64,000 bases of DNA from Schistosoma haematobium (Eukaryota > Platyhelminthes > Trematoda > Strigeidida > Schistosomatidae), in NCBI RefSeq assembly GCF_000699445.3, contig NC_067202.1, forward strand, positions 4,916,458-4,980,457, in the 5' to 3' direction. The notes under the pieces are model-generated. The model was given only the letters and a program-made list of their open reading frames with translations. It searched no databases and had not been told where the DNA came from. Position numbers and translations under genes: made by a program. Positions 43,370 to 55,201 of the stretch are shown here, one piece after another. Positions within the stretch are counted from its first letter, which is position 1. Every line of letters starts with the position of its first letter.

Positions 43370-43560
43370 ATTGTAACTGGCAGTAAAATCTAAGATTCAT
43401 ATTTCATCTCATTTTAGACATGTCGGTTAAATATACCTCCCTTATTCAAGTATTGATGTATTATTCTCCTAAACTGTAACTTAGCATAGTTCAATTTGGA
43501 TGCTTAATGTTCTATCTGCTGAGTTACTGAGTTCAGATAACCATTTGTGAGTTAAGTTTA
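43370..43560 (-). mobile_element. Smα-like element, decayed
   Basis: ggattgtaactggcagtaaa and tatttcatctcattttagac are the ribozyme remnant; ctgctgagttactgagttc is the A-box side. Confidence 0.6.
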
Positions 43561-44049
43561 TCCTTTAAGAGAATGTTAATGTATTTATCACCAAGATAAT
43601 AAAACATTCCAGGAAGGTATTTGATCAATTTTTTTAAAGTTAACCAGTAAAACTAAGAATAAATCAATCTGGTACAATCTCTTCTTCTATCATGCTATTC
43701 ATCTTTCGTAATTCGTTTTCTTTCTTCTTCTTCTTCATTCTTTCCTGTTTTGTTCTTTTTCACGGCTATTTGTTTCCTTTTTATCTTCTTCTGTTCATAG
43801 TCGTTTCACTCCCCTCCACCTTCCCAACTTATTTGTTTCCGTTTCTATGAACCACTTGATCACAATTCATTTTAATTTCAACATTTAAATTCGTCATTTT
43901 GAGCCATCCTTTCTTAATTATAATTTATCTATCTACCTATCTTCATGATGAATATTCAAGCTCTCAAAAAGAAAATGATTATTTATTTCTTTAATTAAAA
44001 TAACATATTTATCCCATTGTTTGTTCTCATTAACTGTTATCATAAACAA
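43561..44049. other. AT-rich with pyrimidine tract
   Basis: TTC/TCT-rich tract at about 43680-43800. No gene or known element was recognised. Confidence 0.5.
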
Positions 44050-44260
44050 AGATGGATAGTAGGCTAGAAGTAGAATCTAAGAAGTGTGTTTCGTTCTATT
44101 TGGGACTCGTCAACTGAATATATCTGTATTCCATAGTTGATGCTCACTTCTTGATTCGAACCCATTACCGTTCAATTCAAATGCCATTACATTATCTACT
44201 TAGCTACTTAGTCGTAATAACCATTAGCTTGTGGTATGAGGTGAAGATTAAATTCATCTT
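44050..44260 (-). mobile_element. Smα-like element with near-intact hammerhead
   Basis: On the minus strand the ribozyme reads TTGACGA, stem II gtcc/gaac, GAAA, then a stem III of acac/cttc that no longer pairs. C3 is lost, so it should be inactive. The tRNA-like part (gattcgaacccattaccg, tagctacttagtc) is well kept. Confidence 0.7.
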
Positions 44261-44465
44261 GTATTGTTTATATGAATCTTCCTATTGATATTTAGGTCAA
44301 TGGAGTTTTTTTTGGTACTAGTAGTTACATTCACCGAAAATCAAGGAATCAAACCAATCAATTCTGTATCTTATACGATTTAAATAAACATTATAATTAT
44401 AACTTCCATGGAATAATGAACGTACTTAAGAATGAACTTAGAAAATAAATATTGAGTACAATAAA

Positions 44466-44987
44466 TGTGTCTTACTCTTATGGCTCAATAAGCATAATGA
44501 ATCGTAACTTTTGGGATCCATCGATGGACCAATACTATGCTTATATTTTTATCGTATAACTATTAAGTAACTAAACTATTCATATTCGTGTCCCTCTTGT
44601 CACAAGGTATATTTTGACCTATGGATTATTATGATACAATTTACCATTCTTAAGTTATGTCCAATCTATCAATTACTACCTCCCACATTCACAACCACAT
44701 TTGGCTAATTCTTGTACAAATGTTGTTTTCCATTTTATGATACGATATGATCTGTCTGGTTGGTATATAAACCCAGTATGTTTCAAATATATGATTTATA
44801 TCACAGAGGCTGATATTGGTGTTCTGGACATAACTGGCTGGACTAGGTGGGAAGCAGGACCAAAAAGGACTCTAGACTGCTCATACAGGTTTTCAGTGTC
44901 ATTGGTCCGGTCGATAAGTCGTTGTTCTCTAATTGGCGGTATGATTACGTATACATTAACAGGGTACACAGGTCACAAGTTATAACA
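44466..44987 (+). mobile_element. solo LTR, family L1
   Basis: Ends TATAACA as in 15726-16236, with the same landmarks (gggatccatcgatggacc, gttctggacataactgg, gttgttctctaattggcgg). The 5' end is decayed. No internal sequence. Confidence 0.78.
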
Positions 44988-45837
44988 TTTACTCCACACG
45001 TGTACAAAAATCAGTAGATACTTATAGTCATTGATATCATAAGATATTGAACCCAAACGTAAATCGAAAATATTAAGAATAACATCTTATTTCTAACATG
45101 AAAACCCTGGATTCGATCTCTTGATGAACAGTCCTATTCTAAAGTGAAATAGTCATTCAGTGTTTTCTAGTTCCACTAGTTATCTAACTATGATCTGTTG
45201 ATAATGTAATCTACAAAATATTTCTGTTAAAAACAATGGTTAAATAGCATTCAACCTCAGTATCATATTCATTCATAATTGTCTTAGTAATTCATATTGT
45301 CTATATGCGATTCTAACCTTAAACATTCGTTTATGTATTCAGATAGATTATCAGTTACCTAATGAGACATTAAATGACCAACTGTAGGACAGAGGTATTG
45401 CCAAATGATTAATAACTGAGCAATAAACACTAACATGTTTGTCTAATCCTTAGGGTTATTCAGATTCTATCCATTAAATTATACTCTACAAATATAATAT
45501 GGAATGTTTTGGTTTTAAACCAAGTACTGATTTAAAACGAATTCAAAAAAAAAAAAGAAATGAGAACAAACTAACAGAACTCATCTTGAATTGAAATAAA
45601 CATCGATCTGTTACTGAGTATCAAATCAATAAGCTAAAAGAATCTATGGGCGGTGTTCATAATACTACATAAATATCATCAAGTAGCATTATACATCCAT
45701 CATTCGACATTCAATAGGTATGTGGTATGTGGTACTTTTAAGCATTTTTCCGTTTATTTACTGATGTATATAACACTGTGATTATTACTGGAGGTTTCAT
45801 ATATCTTTTATGAACGTGACACTGTAGCCCATCTATG
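44988..45837. other. mostly unassigned
   Basis: AT-rich DNA with a possible decayed SINE at 45105-45200 (aaccctggattcgatctc, tcattcagtgttttc). Nothing else was recognised. Confidence 0.45.
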
Positions 45838-46100
45838 ATCATGAGTCATTTGGAGCTAGACCAACATGGAAAACCTGAAAGCACTAGATAGTCGTTTCAT
45901 CCTAATATAAGACTCCTCAACAGTACACATCCACGATCCCACCTCGCAAGATTTGAACCCAGGATCGTGGATGTGCACTGCTGAAAAGTCCCACAATAGG
46001 ACGAAACAACGGCTCATTGCTTCCAGGTTTTCCATGGTGGTCTAGTTTCAACTGACCCATGATCACATCTATTAAAATTACTGTAATATCCACAAAACCC
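45838..46100. mobile_element. HH-SINE foldback copy
   Basis: Minus-strand half (45838-45962: gatcatgagtcatttggag ... gatttgaacccagg) joins a plus-strand half (45962-46100: atcgtggatgtgcactgctg ... gacccatgatcac). The join lies at the B box. The plus core is CTGAAAA, so G8 is lost. Confidence 0.8.
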
Positions 46101-46628
46101 CCATTTGAAATTATTATGTGTTCAGAAATACTTGATACCGCATATATATGGAATGTATTCAACTCACTACTTAATTCAGTAATATCAATGAATTAGGTTT
46201 AATACACATTTAATGATATAAACTTACTGAATTATAACTCAGGAATAGTTATTTCTTTTCAAGTGTATAATGTTTTATAAATAAAGTATATTACAATGTA
46301 ATAGTCAAAGTTCCATATAATATAATCCAAATTACAATTCAACAATTATTTATTCTGAGAAGAGGGGAAAAAATAGTAGTAGTTTATTCAGTTTATCACA
46401 TAGGAAATACCACCAATTAGTTGTCATGTTAACTAATAATAAAAAAAAAAGAAAAAAAAACAATTTTAAGAAGGAAATATACTTTCTGGTTGAGACAATT
46501 CTGATTGGTCAGTTACATAATTTCGACTAAATATATAATCAACCAATCATATTATCGTATTGTTGTTTAGTATATATACATACATGTATATAGGAAACAT
46601 CAAGCGCATGTATTCATCAGCACACATA
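46101..46628. other. nothing recognised
   Basis: AT-rich DNA with A-runs near 46440-46460. No feature was recognised. Confidence 0.5.
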
Positions 46629-46995
46629 TTCGTGTACTTACTTACTTACGCCTGTTACTCCTAATGGAGCATGGGCCGTCGACCAGCATCCTACAACCAA
46701 CTCTGTCCTGGGCCTTCCTTTCTAGTTCTATCCAATTTTTGTTCATTCGTCTATCTCCATTTCTCGGCATAACGTGTTCTTTGGTCTTTCTCTTTTCCTT
46801 GGGTCTTGAGGATTCCATATGAGAGCTTGCCTTGTGATGCAGTTGGGTAATTTCTTCAATATGTTTCCTATCCATTTCCAACACTTCTTCCTGATTTCTT
46901 CCTCCTCTCGAATCTGGTTTGTTCTCTCCCATAGTAAGTTGTTGCTGATATTGTCTGACCAGAAGGATCCGAAAGTATTTGTGTAACCACAACAA
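46629..46995 (-). pseudogene. RTE-like LINE, ORF2 3' end
   Basis: Minus strand: [40 protein letters not shown], then in a second frame [12 protein letters not shown] sequence, [15 protein letters not shown] and the acaggcgtaag tail. A frameshift splits it near 46800. 5'-truncated. Confidence 0.82.
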
Positions 46996-47364
46996 ATTTC
47001 TGAATAAAATGTATTTCTTAACAATATTCAAAATGCATATTGCCCCCCCCAATCAACCAACTCTCTTTCATTCTACCTTTATACATTTAATTCAACACAA
47101 TTTATTGTAAATCAAACATAATCAATCATATCTGTAGGGAAAATTAGTCAAGAGTGAATATTTTTGTATGTTTAAATAGTTTTCATTGTTTAAATGGCAT
47201 AGTTACCTTAATAAATATCTTGTTATTATGTTGTAAATCGAAAAAAATTGATTACATATCATTGTTTTTTCACTCTAAATATTCCCCTAATATAAGACAA
47301 TATGTTTCAACTAGAAACTTTTATCCATTCATTGATTTTACATATGAATAGAACAATTATCGTG
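46996..47364. other. nothing recognised
   Basis: AT-rich DNA with a C run near 47043. No feature was recognised. Confidence 0.5.
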
Positions 47365-47715
47365 ACTGGGTTCAAGAGGTATTTCCTAGAATTCTTGTGA
47401 GAAGCCAATGAGTAGTGGAGTACAACCGGGTCTGTTGTAAGATAGTAACTCACTGATGAAAATGACGGACGGTGGCTCAACTTCGTGGATTAGTTGAAGT
47501 TAGATATCAACACCGTTGGATACCGGTCGGCTCAGTGGTCTAGAGGTTAAGCGTTCTCACGCGAGACTGATAAGTGATGGGTTCGGATTTCGTGAGGTGG
47601 AGTCGTTGATACATGCTACTAAAGAGTCCCATACTAGGATGAAACGGTCTTCCAGTACTTGTAGGTTTTCCATGTTGGTCTAGCTTCAACTGACTCATAA
47701 ATTCAACTATTAAAT
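47365..47715 (+). mobile_element. HH-SINE body and 3' end
   Basis: gtgactgggttcaagagg start, A box ggctcagtggtctagagg, weak B box (gggttcggatttcg), decayed hammerhead (ctaaagagtcccatactagg), 3' end gactcataaattcaac. Confidence 0.8.
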
Positions 47716-47739
47716 TATCGAATCGTTTTAGAATAAAAT

Positions 47740-47890
47740 CATTAATCTAAACTCAAGCGTTTGCACACAGGACTAAAGGCTTTGGGTTCGATTAGCGATT
47801 GCGAATTTGTGGATGCATACTGTTGAGGTGTTTCATTATAGGATGAAACAGGCATTCAGCACTTAGAAGTTTCCAATAATTTAAAGCAAT
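47740..47890 (+). mobile_element. degenerate HH-SINE 3' half
   Basis: B-box-like gggttcgattagcg, then ctgttgaggtgtttcattat and aggatgaaacaggcattc. Old copy. Confidence 0.5.
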
Positions 47891-48117
47891 TAGTCCCTTT
47901 TATAAATTTCTCTAGAACAATAAGACGGAGTTAATCTGAAAATCGGTGGTGTATTTGCGTTATACATTTCGAACAATCTAGTCACACATGTATACTTGTC
48001 ATGGCATTTTATACGAAAATTAATAGAGGTCAATTAAATGAAAGTTGAAGTAGAAAAGTAATAAAAGGGAGAGAAAGAAATTGTCGCGTTATCCTAGGCC
48101 ATAGAATGACTTAAGGA

Positions 48118-48318
48118 CTACCAAGGTAAATTCAAGGTTACGACAAATTGTTTTTGTACAAATAAGTGGGGGGTAAATTTACGAATAGCCAAGGCTTCAA
48201 TAAACTTAAGAATTAGTCCTTGACAATTTCTATACAACGTTCTAAATGCTCTATTAATGTCAATTTTGTGCCCCGTCTCAATTATATGTTTCGCTATCGA
48301 TGAATCTGGTTTTCTACC
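48118..48318 (-). pseudogene. Penelope-like element, GIY-YIG endonuclease C-terminus
   Basis: Minus strand reads SSIAKHIIETGHKIDINRAF, RTLYRNCQGLILKFIEALAI, RKFTPHLFVQKQFV and a stop shortly after. H..ETGH.ID and FIEALAI are the PLE endonuclease pattern, from a lineage distinct from the copy at 13.6 kb. The 5' part is missing, and an antisense LINE follows within 100 bp. Confidence 0.75.
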
Positions 48319-48401
48319 TCACACACTGATCGGATCATTTGAATGTAATCCGAAAAATAATAAAGATCAGTTCAAATGTCACATATAGCGAAAGCGAGAT
48401 A

Positions 48402-49095
48402 TCCATCTATCAATTAAGGGACAAGTATACTGCGCGGCAGTTCGTTCTGTTCTACTTTACGACTGCAAAACGTGGCCATTAAGAGTTAACGATACTCGTA
48501 AATTAGTAGTATTCGATCACAGATATGTTAGAAATATTGCTCGTATCTGCTGGGATCACCGGGTACGTAATAGTGAGGTTAGACGTAGGGTATTAGAGAA
48601 TGATGGTAAATCAATGGATGAGGTTGTGAATCTCCACCGACTAAGATGGTTGGGCCACGTGTTACGTATGCCTGAACACCGACTACCACGTTACGCAATG
48701 CTGACTGGTGTTGGAAACAGCTGAAAGAAAGTTAGGGGTAGCCATACCAAAACATGGTATCAGTGCTTGAAGTCACTAACTTCTAGTTTGAGCCATGTTG
48801 GCAGATGCAGACTCTGGGTGACATGGCTGAGAATCGATCATAGTGGCGTAGGTGTATACAATACTCTATGTCTTCCCTTAACCCGTGAGATTCAAATCGC
48901 TGCATATCTTTCTTTCCACGAACTAATTCTTTCTTCCTGTACTATATCCCTACATGCAATCTTCCTTTTTATGTATTACTATCACTGAAGTAACTACTTC
49001 TATGAATTGGGTGTTCATCTTGTCTGTGCTAATGAGGTATGACAACTTGAACCGATGGTCATATGTACCTGGTCCTACATTGTACCTGACTGACC
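48402..49095 (+). pseudogene. LINE (second family), ORF2 C-terminus and 3'UTR
   Basis: Reads VYCAAVRSVLLYDCKTWPLR, VNDTRKLVVFDHRYVRNIAR, ICWDHRVRNSEVRRRVLEND, NLHRLRWLGHVLRMPEHRLP and GVGNS then a stop. This is the post-polymerase C-terminal region of a non-LTR retrotransposon of a family other than the RTE-like copies above. The 3'UTR runs to gtacctgactgacc. 5'-truncated. Confidence 0.78.
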
Positions 49096-49423
49096 AACTA
49101 ATTGACTAACTGATAATTATCTAAAATATTTAAAAGAAGAGTTTTAAACTTTATAATTGAAATACTTCAACACATTCATAGCATTCATTGATGTATAAAT
49201 GAGTGTTTTTCTATTAGAAGAAGCAGAAATGAATCATAGAGAATATGACCAATAATCATTGTCATTAGTTCCAATTAAATAATTTAAAGAGAATTTTATA
49301 TTTTCCGGTCAATGAAAATAAACGAAGTTTAAACATGTGAAATTATGAAAAAGAAGCGAAATGTTGATACACAAAACTAAAAACAGAATACTGAAACAAT
49401 AATATTGAATTCATATATATTTC
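49096..49423. other. nothing recognised
   Basis: AT-rich DNA without visible features. Confidence 0.5.
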
Positions 49424-49765
49424 TATGGTTGAGATGATGAGTCAATTGAAGGTATACGACCATGGAAAACCCCAGAAGCATTGGACGGTCGCTCAATTTT
49501 GTGGATTGATTGAAGTTAGACATTAACACTACTGGATATTGGCTAACTCAGTGGTCTAGTGGTTAAGCGCTCGAGCACAAGACTGATAGGTCCTGGGTTT
49601 CAAACTCGCGAGATGAGATCGTTGATATGCACTGCTGAGGAGTTCCACAATAGGAAGAGACGACCGTCCAGTTTTCCAGGTTTTTCATAGTGGTCTGCTT
49701 TCAATTGACTCATGATCTCAACCATTGAAGTTACTGTAATATACACAAAAACCCTTGTGACAATA
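49424..49765 (+). mobile_element. HH-SINE, shortened body
   Basis: 5' inverted piece (gatgatgagtcaattgaag ... gcattggacgg), A box taactcagtggtctagtgg, weak B box, hammerhead CTGAGGA with GAGA in place of GAAA, and 3' end gactcatgatctcaacc. Confidence 0.8.
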
Positions 49766-49784
49766 TATTTTTGTTGAAATCATG

Positions 49785-49915
49785 AATTTCACTAGGTTAG
49801 TGAATCATTGAAAACCTGTTAGCACAGGACAATCATCTCATTGTAGTATAGGACTCTTCATTAGTGCAGTTCTACGACCTCACTTCAAAGAGTTTCGCTC
49901 CTAAGCTCTTGATTT
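49785..49915 (-). mobile_element. degenerate HH-SINE
   Basis: gaaatcatgaatttcac, cattgaaaacctgttagcac, cattgtagtataggactc. Old copy. Confidence 0.5.
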
Positions 49916-51161
49916 CTAATGATGTACATGTCCTACATTGATCAGTTAGTGATATTACTCTGCCATCTATTATCTTCGGTTAATAGCTTTCTCATATGTG
50001 ACACAGCTGAATTCTACTAGTCATAGTTTCTCAATAAAACTCTAATAATTTCCTCCTGGAGCTTTTCACTAATAATGATGGTAACATCATTAAATCATCC
50101 ATCACGTGCATTGGGGTGAGCTTAATGCCTGAAAGCTAATGATACTATGCTGTTGCCCAAGCTGAATTAGATGGAGTAGGTTTTGAACCCGTAACCTAAA
50201 GGCCCTAACTGCTAAGTCATCACTAGTAAGCACATGATGACTATCAGTATAGTGGTCTTAGAGATGGCTGAATGTTGTTAAGTTCACCAACCGACTATAC
50301 TAATCAATTATTCACATGAGATTACATATGGATAAATAACTGTAGACCTAGTCGAGAATGTATCGAAACGAATATTCTTCATCCGTATGTCAATATTTTG
50401 AATGTGAAAATGTTAGGGAAGTACTATTAGACACTAACGCCATTAAATCCTGACTCAGTGGTCTAGAGATGAAGCGTATGCATGTGAGGCCAAAAGTGAT
50501 GACCTTGTCAAGTCTTCCCTTCTTAGCATTGAATGTTTTTATATAAACGTATGTGTGTCTATCGTTTATTCTATTCACCATATATTGATAGCTAACTTTT
50601 ATCTGGCTATAAATAGTGGATTAAGCTCTATCAAATGCAGTTGGTACACTTTCCTCCTCTGGTTTGTTTCTCCACTTTTCTTGCCCTCTTCTCATTCTCA
50701 ATGTCTATCTGAAATAAATTTATCCAACTTAATCCGTATTTGGCTTGTTAGTTCCGCCGTCGTACAAACGGGACTAGGCTAGATGTGAAATACAAAGTGG
50801 AAGATTTACATTCATCGCATACTCATTTGTTTTTGTTTTTTTAAAATCGTAGTCTGACCAATGGGGCACCAAACTATTATTGACCTGACAGTCTATTGAA
50901 AAGGCTTGCTTCATGACTAGCTTGAACTAAACAGAGAAGTATTGAGCTACTAACTGTCTTGTATGTAACTATTTTTTCTTAATCACACTAAAGTGTACTT
51001 ATAACCATAAGAATTTAAATGTCTGAAGTATCAACCGATGTAACTTGCTCTCTAGAGGAACAATCAAATTATTAAATATAAAATTATGTAGGTAGGTTAT
51101 GTAATTCATCTTTTAATCTCAGTGTCAACATCAAATGGATGACAAACATTATTTGTAACTC
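49916..51161. other. mostly unassigned
   Basis: Contains scraps of SINE sequence (50215-50265 and 50430-50495, gactcagtggtctagag). No gene or complete element was recognised in the remaining 1.1 kb. Confidence 0.45.
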
Positions 51162-51450
51162 GGAGAGGCTATAATTTGTGAATGAACCAATCAGGTATAA
51201 GAAAACAGCTGTCGGATTTTGGCGCGAAATTCATTCATCCATTTAGATAAATAGAGTTTTGACATTATAGCTGATGTCAGCTCGTGATGAAAACTCTCAA
51301 TGTAATGCCTAACTTTAACCATCAACTGTAAATCATAATTCTTATTCCTTACACTGGTTTATAACTTTCATTTGTTCCCAGTTATTAAGTGAGCACTCTC
51401 ATGGTCAGTTTAACGTCACTTAAAGGTCATCTATAAATTATAGTCTCAAC
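51162..51450 (+). mobile_element. Merlin-related MITE
   Basis: Inverted ends ggctataatttgtgaatg and gagactataatttatagatg (read inward). The interior (cagctgtcggattttggc, ctgatgtcagctcgtgatg) matches 58274-58430. Flanks tgtaactc and tgttattt only partly agree, so the TSD is decayed. No transposase sequence. Confidence 0.7.
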
Positions 51451-51452
51451 TG

Positions 51453-51568
51453 TTATTTATTTATTTATTTTAACACATAGATATTGATACAAGGAGGCAC
51501 CAAATACATATGCGTCACACAGATCTCATTTGATATGTGTGAGGGCTGTGATACTACCCGGGTCTCAA
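51453..51568 (+). mobile_element. repeat B, end fragment
   Basis: ttatttatttattttaacac then caaggaggcaccaaatac and gagggctgtgatactaccc: the first about 115 bases of the family. Confidence 0.7.
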
Positions 51569-51719
51569 CTGTAACTCTTCTGTACTGAATATTCTATTTA
51601 GTCTCTGAAAATATCAACTCTGAATTGTAAACTCTTGAATAGTGATTTCTCATTCAAACTTTTAACAAATTAGATTTTTCATTTTTTTGTGTTTGTTTTG
51701 AAAATTCACATTCAAACTA

Positions 51720-51932
51720 TCCATGTACCTATCTATCCATCCATGTACCCATCTACCTATCCATCTACCCATCTACCTATCTATCTATCCATGTACCCAT
51801 CTACCTATCCATCTACCCATCTACCTATCTATCTATCCATCTACCTATCTATCTATCCATGTACCCATCTACCTATCCATCTACCCATCTACCTATCTAT
51901 CTATCCATCTACCCATCTACCTATCCAATTAC

Positions 51933-51973
<41 letters not shown>

Positions 51974-51993
51974 CATCCACTCATCTATCTATT
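51720..51993. repeat. (CTAT/CCAT/CTAC)n tetranucleotide array
   Basis: Mixed 4-bp units with a larger pattern of about 60 bp in which the same series of variants (catgtacccatctacc ...) returns three times. Two long open frames across it are artefacts. Confidence 0.9.
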
Positions 51994-52439
51994 TAATCCA
52001 TTCATTTACACATTTTCTTAACTAGATAATCAGACATTTCCTGTATATCTTAACTTGTCTTTTACTTTTCAATTACAAATATTGAATGATAATTATGTAT
52101 TTTCATGAAATTGTCTTTCATTAATTTGGGAGGGAAAAAAAGAAAAAAACGGGTGTGTGTGTGTGTGTGTTTTTCTTTTCTTTTTATCTAAAGAAGAAGA
52201 AAAAGAAGAAAAAAAGAAACGAACCCGTTTAACTAAATGAATATCAATCTCTTATAGTTTTTTCTTTTCCTTTTCTTTTCTTTTTTCACCTTAGCAAAAC
52301 TCAACAATTCATCCTTTTAAGTAAAGTGGACTATACAAGTACTTGTAAATGAATGAAAATCCGTATGAAACTGATCAAATATTATATTAACCCTTACACC
52401 CCCTCCCTCAGATTTACTTGAATGGAAAGATTAAAATGT
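51994..52439. other. low complexity, nothing recognised
   Basis: GT run at 52152-52171 and A/G and T/C tracts around 52190-52290. No gene was recognised. Confidence 0.5.
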
Positions 52440-52715
52440 GGTTGTGTGAGAACGCCTAACCTCGAGACCACTGAGTCGGCCGGCATCCAACAGTGTTAAT
52501 GTCTAACTTCAACCAATCCACGGAATTTCACTAACGTTCATGATTGTCATCAGTCAATTACTATGTCATAACAGACCTGGTTCGAATCCAGCTGAGCGGG
52601 ATTATGGATGCGCACTGCTGAGGAGTTTCATACTAGGACTAAACGACCATTCAATGCTTCTAGGTTTTCTATGGTGGTTTACTTTCAAATGACTCATGAA
52701 TTCAACCATAAAATT
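52440..52715. mobile_element. HH-SINE chimera (minus body, plus 3' end)
   Basis: Minus body (gaccactgagtcggccgg ... cataacagacctgg) switches at about 52570 to a plus B box (ggttcgaatccagc) and hammerhead 3' module. The core has TAAA in place of GAAA. Confidence 0.75.
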
Positions 52716-53012
52716 CGTATTCATTAATAGTAATTCATATATTTAGTTCCCTTGTTAAGTTTAAACAATACAATCCATTCAGTTTCAATACATTTGATTA
52801 TCTACAAACAGCTAAATATCACAAGGATTAATGTGATTATAGAGTAAAGCTAATGAATTGGAGATGGATATTTCTAAAAAAACATAACTGAATTTCATAA
52901 TAAAAAGGAATAGAATACAAAATGTATGAATCAATCACGTTATGGCTGATATGTATTGATAATGTTTATGCACGAAATCATTCAGAAGTGCAGAAGATGA
53001 GGTCATAGTTAG

Positions 53013-53049
<37 letters not shown>

Positions 53050-53159
53050 GTACTGAACAGAACACGGGTGAAGACAATCGAACGTGTTTAACACAAAGTT
53101 ACAAAACTTGTTAATAAAATCTAACAACCATAAAGTAAGTGCTTAATTAGCAAAATATT
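52716..53159. other. AT-rich with (ACT)n
   Basis: An ACT array lies at 53011-53049. Nothing else was recognised. Confidence 0.55.
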
Positions 53160-53310
53160 CATCAGTTGGCTCATAATGACTCAGACTTCATTGTTCTTGC
53201 ATTTTCATACAAATTGCATTCTGTTCCCGTTCTTTACTGTTTGTTCCTCTTGTTTCTCTGCTGCCAGACCTTCTGTTCTACTACTTATGTCAATATAAGT
53301 AGCACACACC
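53160..53310 (-). repeat. repeat E, inverted fragment
   Basis: Complement of the family start: ctacttatgtcaatataag and tagcacacaccac at the right edge. Confidence 0.45.
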
Positions 53311-53314
53311 ACAA

Positions 53315-53317
<3 letters not shown>

Positions 53318-53378
<61 letters not shown>

Positions 53379-53475
53379 GCTACTACTACTACTACTACTA
53401 CTACTATTACTACTACTACTACTACTACTAATAATAATAATAATAATAATAATAGTGATAATAATAATAATAATG
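53318..53475. repeat. (ACT)n followed by (AAT)n
   Basis: ACT repeats with two interruptions pass directly into AAT repeats at about 53429. Poly-Thr/Asn and poly-Ser frames are artefacts. Confidence 0.92.
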
Positions 53476-53744
53476 AATTGCATAATCATAATGAAACAAA
53501 TAAGTGATTACATAGTTAATTTACATAATTAAAGCCATAATCAGATTAATATCGATAAGCTTATGTAAAGAGATAAAAAAACAGTATTAATTCAAATTAC
53601 ATGAAGAATATAAGTACATGAAGTAGAACACAGATCTTTACTGATTTATTTAACTGCATGTAAACAGTGAATAAACAAATCTATACATGAATCAATATGA
53701 TCAATAGGAAATGTATAGGAATATACACTGGTATCATTGAAACC

Positions 53745-53828
53745 ACGGATCGATACAAGTTAGACAACCATTAAGAATTTAGAAGAATCAGATAAGTGTT
53801 TGGTCCTAGTATAGGACTCTTCAATCAG
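53745..53828 (-). mobile_element. degenerate HH-SINE 3' fragment
   Basis: accacggatcgatacaagtt, gtgtttggtcctagtatagg. Old copy. Confidence 0.5.
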
Positions 53829-53832
53829 GAAA

Positions 53833-54312
53833 TTTATCTATTTGTTTATTTGAACACAGAGATATTGGTACAAGGAGGCACCAAATACATATACGTCATA
53901 CAGATCTCATTTGATATGTGTGAGGGCTGTGATACTGACTGGGTACCCAAACCGAGGCAGGTGGTTTTCTTAGGGGGACACACTCGGAGCCTTCGACCTG
54001 AAGGAGATGCGGTCCCATGGTGGCTGGTGACCAACGACTGGTTCACACGCCATTTGTTCCTTCAGGATACTGGAGCCCATGCGCACCATTGGTTTGGAAT
54101 CAGGGTTTTCCAACTCCCCTAGGTGGGCTCTCCATGTCCACCAACCCGGTTAAGGCGCTAGACATTCGCTTTTCGTCCCCTCAATTTCGTAAACAACACC
54201 CGTGGTGTGAGAAGGCAGTGAGTAGGACTTTTCTGGCAGAGGCCATGTGAGAGCATTTGGAGAGGGAGAGCGAACTCTCCTCACTCTTGGTCGTGCCAAG
54301 GCATTTGGGGGA
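53833..54312 (+). mobile_element. repeat B copy
   Basis: Complete relative of 39366-39870: tttatttgaacacagagat, caaggaggcaccaaatac, gtggttttcttaggggg, ccatggtggctggtgacc, aggcgctagacattcgc, gagagcatttggagagg. Confidence 0.75.
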
Positions 54313-54849
54313 ATGAACCTAAATGATTAATGATCAATTGATCATCTCTTCAAATAGTTTATTACGTAACACTAGAACCCTCCAAGTTTCAAATATGACA
54401 TAAGACAAGTGAAAGGAATGCTATTACAAATAATGTCAAATATGGTAAAGAACTACCAGGTATTTATAGATTTTATTGAAAAAGAAATCATCATTATAAT
54501 CCTTCAATCTACATACAGGGGATTATTAACATTTGTTTAATAGGGAACGTACATATAAGTATTCTGGAATATTCTTCCAAAAGATGATTGGATAGAATAT
54601 CTTCGGCTCTTTCTGAGTCTCTTAAGGCTTCCTAGAGTTCAGTCATGGACCGTCCTTACAAAGGCAAAACCAATTTATTGATTTTTATCAAAACGAAATA
54701 CGATGTATGTTGCTATGACGATATTCAGGGATATAACCTTAAAGCTTACAATCATTGTTTTCAGCACAGTCATTTTCTTTGTACAAAATGATCATTTGGA
54801 TAGTATTACTGTTCATAAAACGATTTCTGATACATCACAGCGTATAATC
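54313..54849. other. nothing recognised
   Basis: AT-rich DNA without a recognised element. Confidence 0.45.
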
Positions 54850-54865
54850 TGCCCTGTGAGATTGT

Positions 54866-54938
54866 GGAACAGATTTGTAGTTTGAATAAATCATTTTATT
54901 CTATGAGATGGAGATGATGAAACTCCATCAAAATCTAC
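54866..54938 (-). mobile_element. PLE 3'-end scrap
   Basis: gaacagatttgtagtttg and gatgaaactccatcaaaat are remnants of the PLE 3' terminus. Confidence 0.45.
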
Positions 54939-55193
54939 AGTTAGACTATAATTTATGGACGACCTTTGAGAGTGTCTACCTACTTAATAAGGCTAAAAGA
55001 AAGGTTATAAAACAGACAATGATTTACAGTTGATGGTAAGAATTAGGATTTAAATTTATGGTTTTCATCACGAACTGACATTAGTTAAAATGTCAAGACT
55101 TTATTTGGACGAATGGGTGAGTGAATCTCGTGCCAAAATCCAAGACCTGGTATCTTAAATCTGATTGGTTGATCCATAAATTATAGTTTAACC
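54939..55193 (-). mobile_element. Merlin-related MITE with perfect 8-bp TSD
   Basis: Inverted ends agttagactataatttatgg and ggttaaactataatttatgg. The flanking aaatctac occurs on both sides (54931-54938 and 55194-55201). 255 bp, no coding sequence. The 8-bp TSD and TIR fit the Merlin superfamily. Confidence 0.88.
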
Positions 55194-55201
55194 AAATCTA
55201 C

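Noticed and set aside
51689..52025. Two overlapping frames with tetranucleotide-coded peptides; also a CRISPR-like look
   Set aside because: A short-unit microsatellite with no unique spacers. CRISPR arrays are not expected in an animal genome.
53166..53507. Thr/Asn-rich and Ser-rich frames
   Set aside because: Coded by ACT and AAT arrays.
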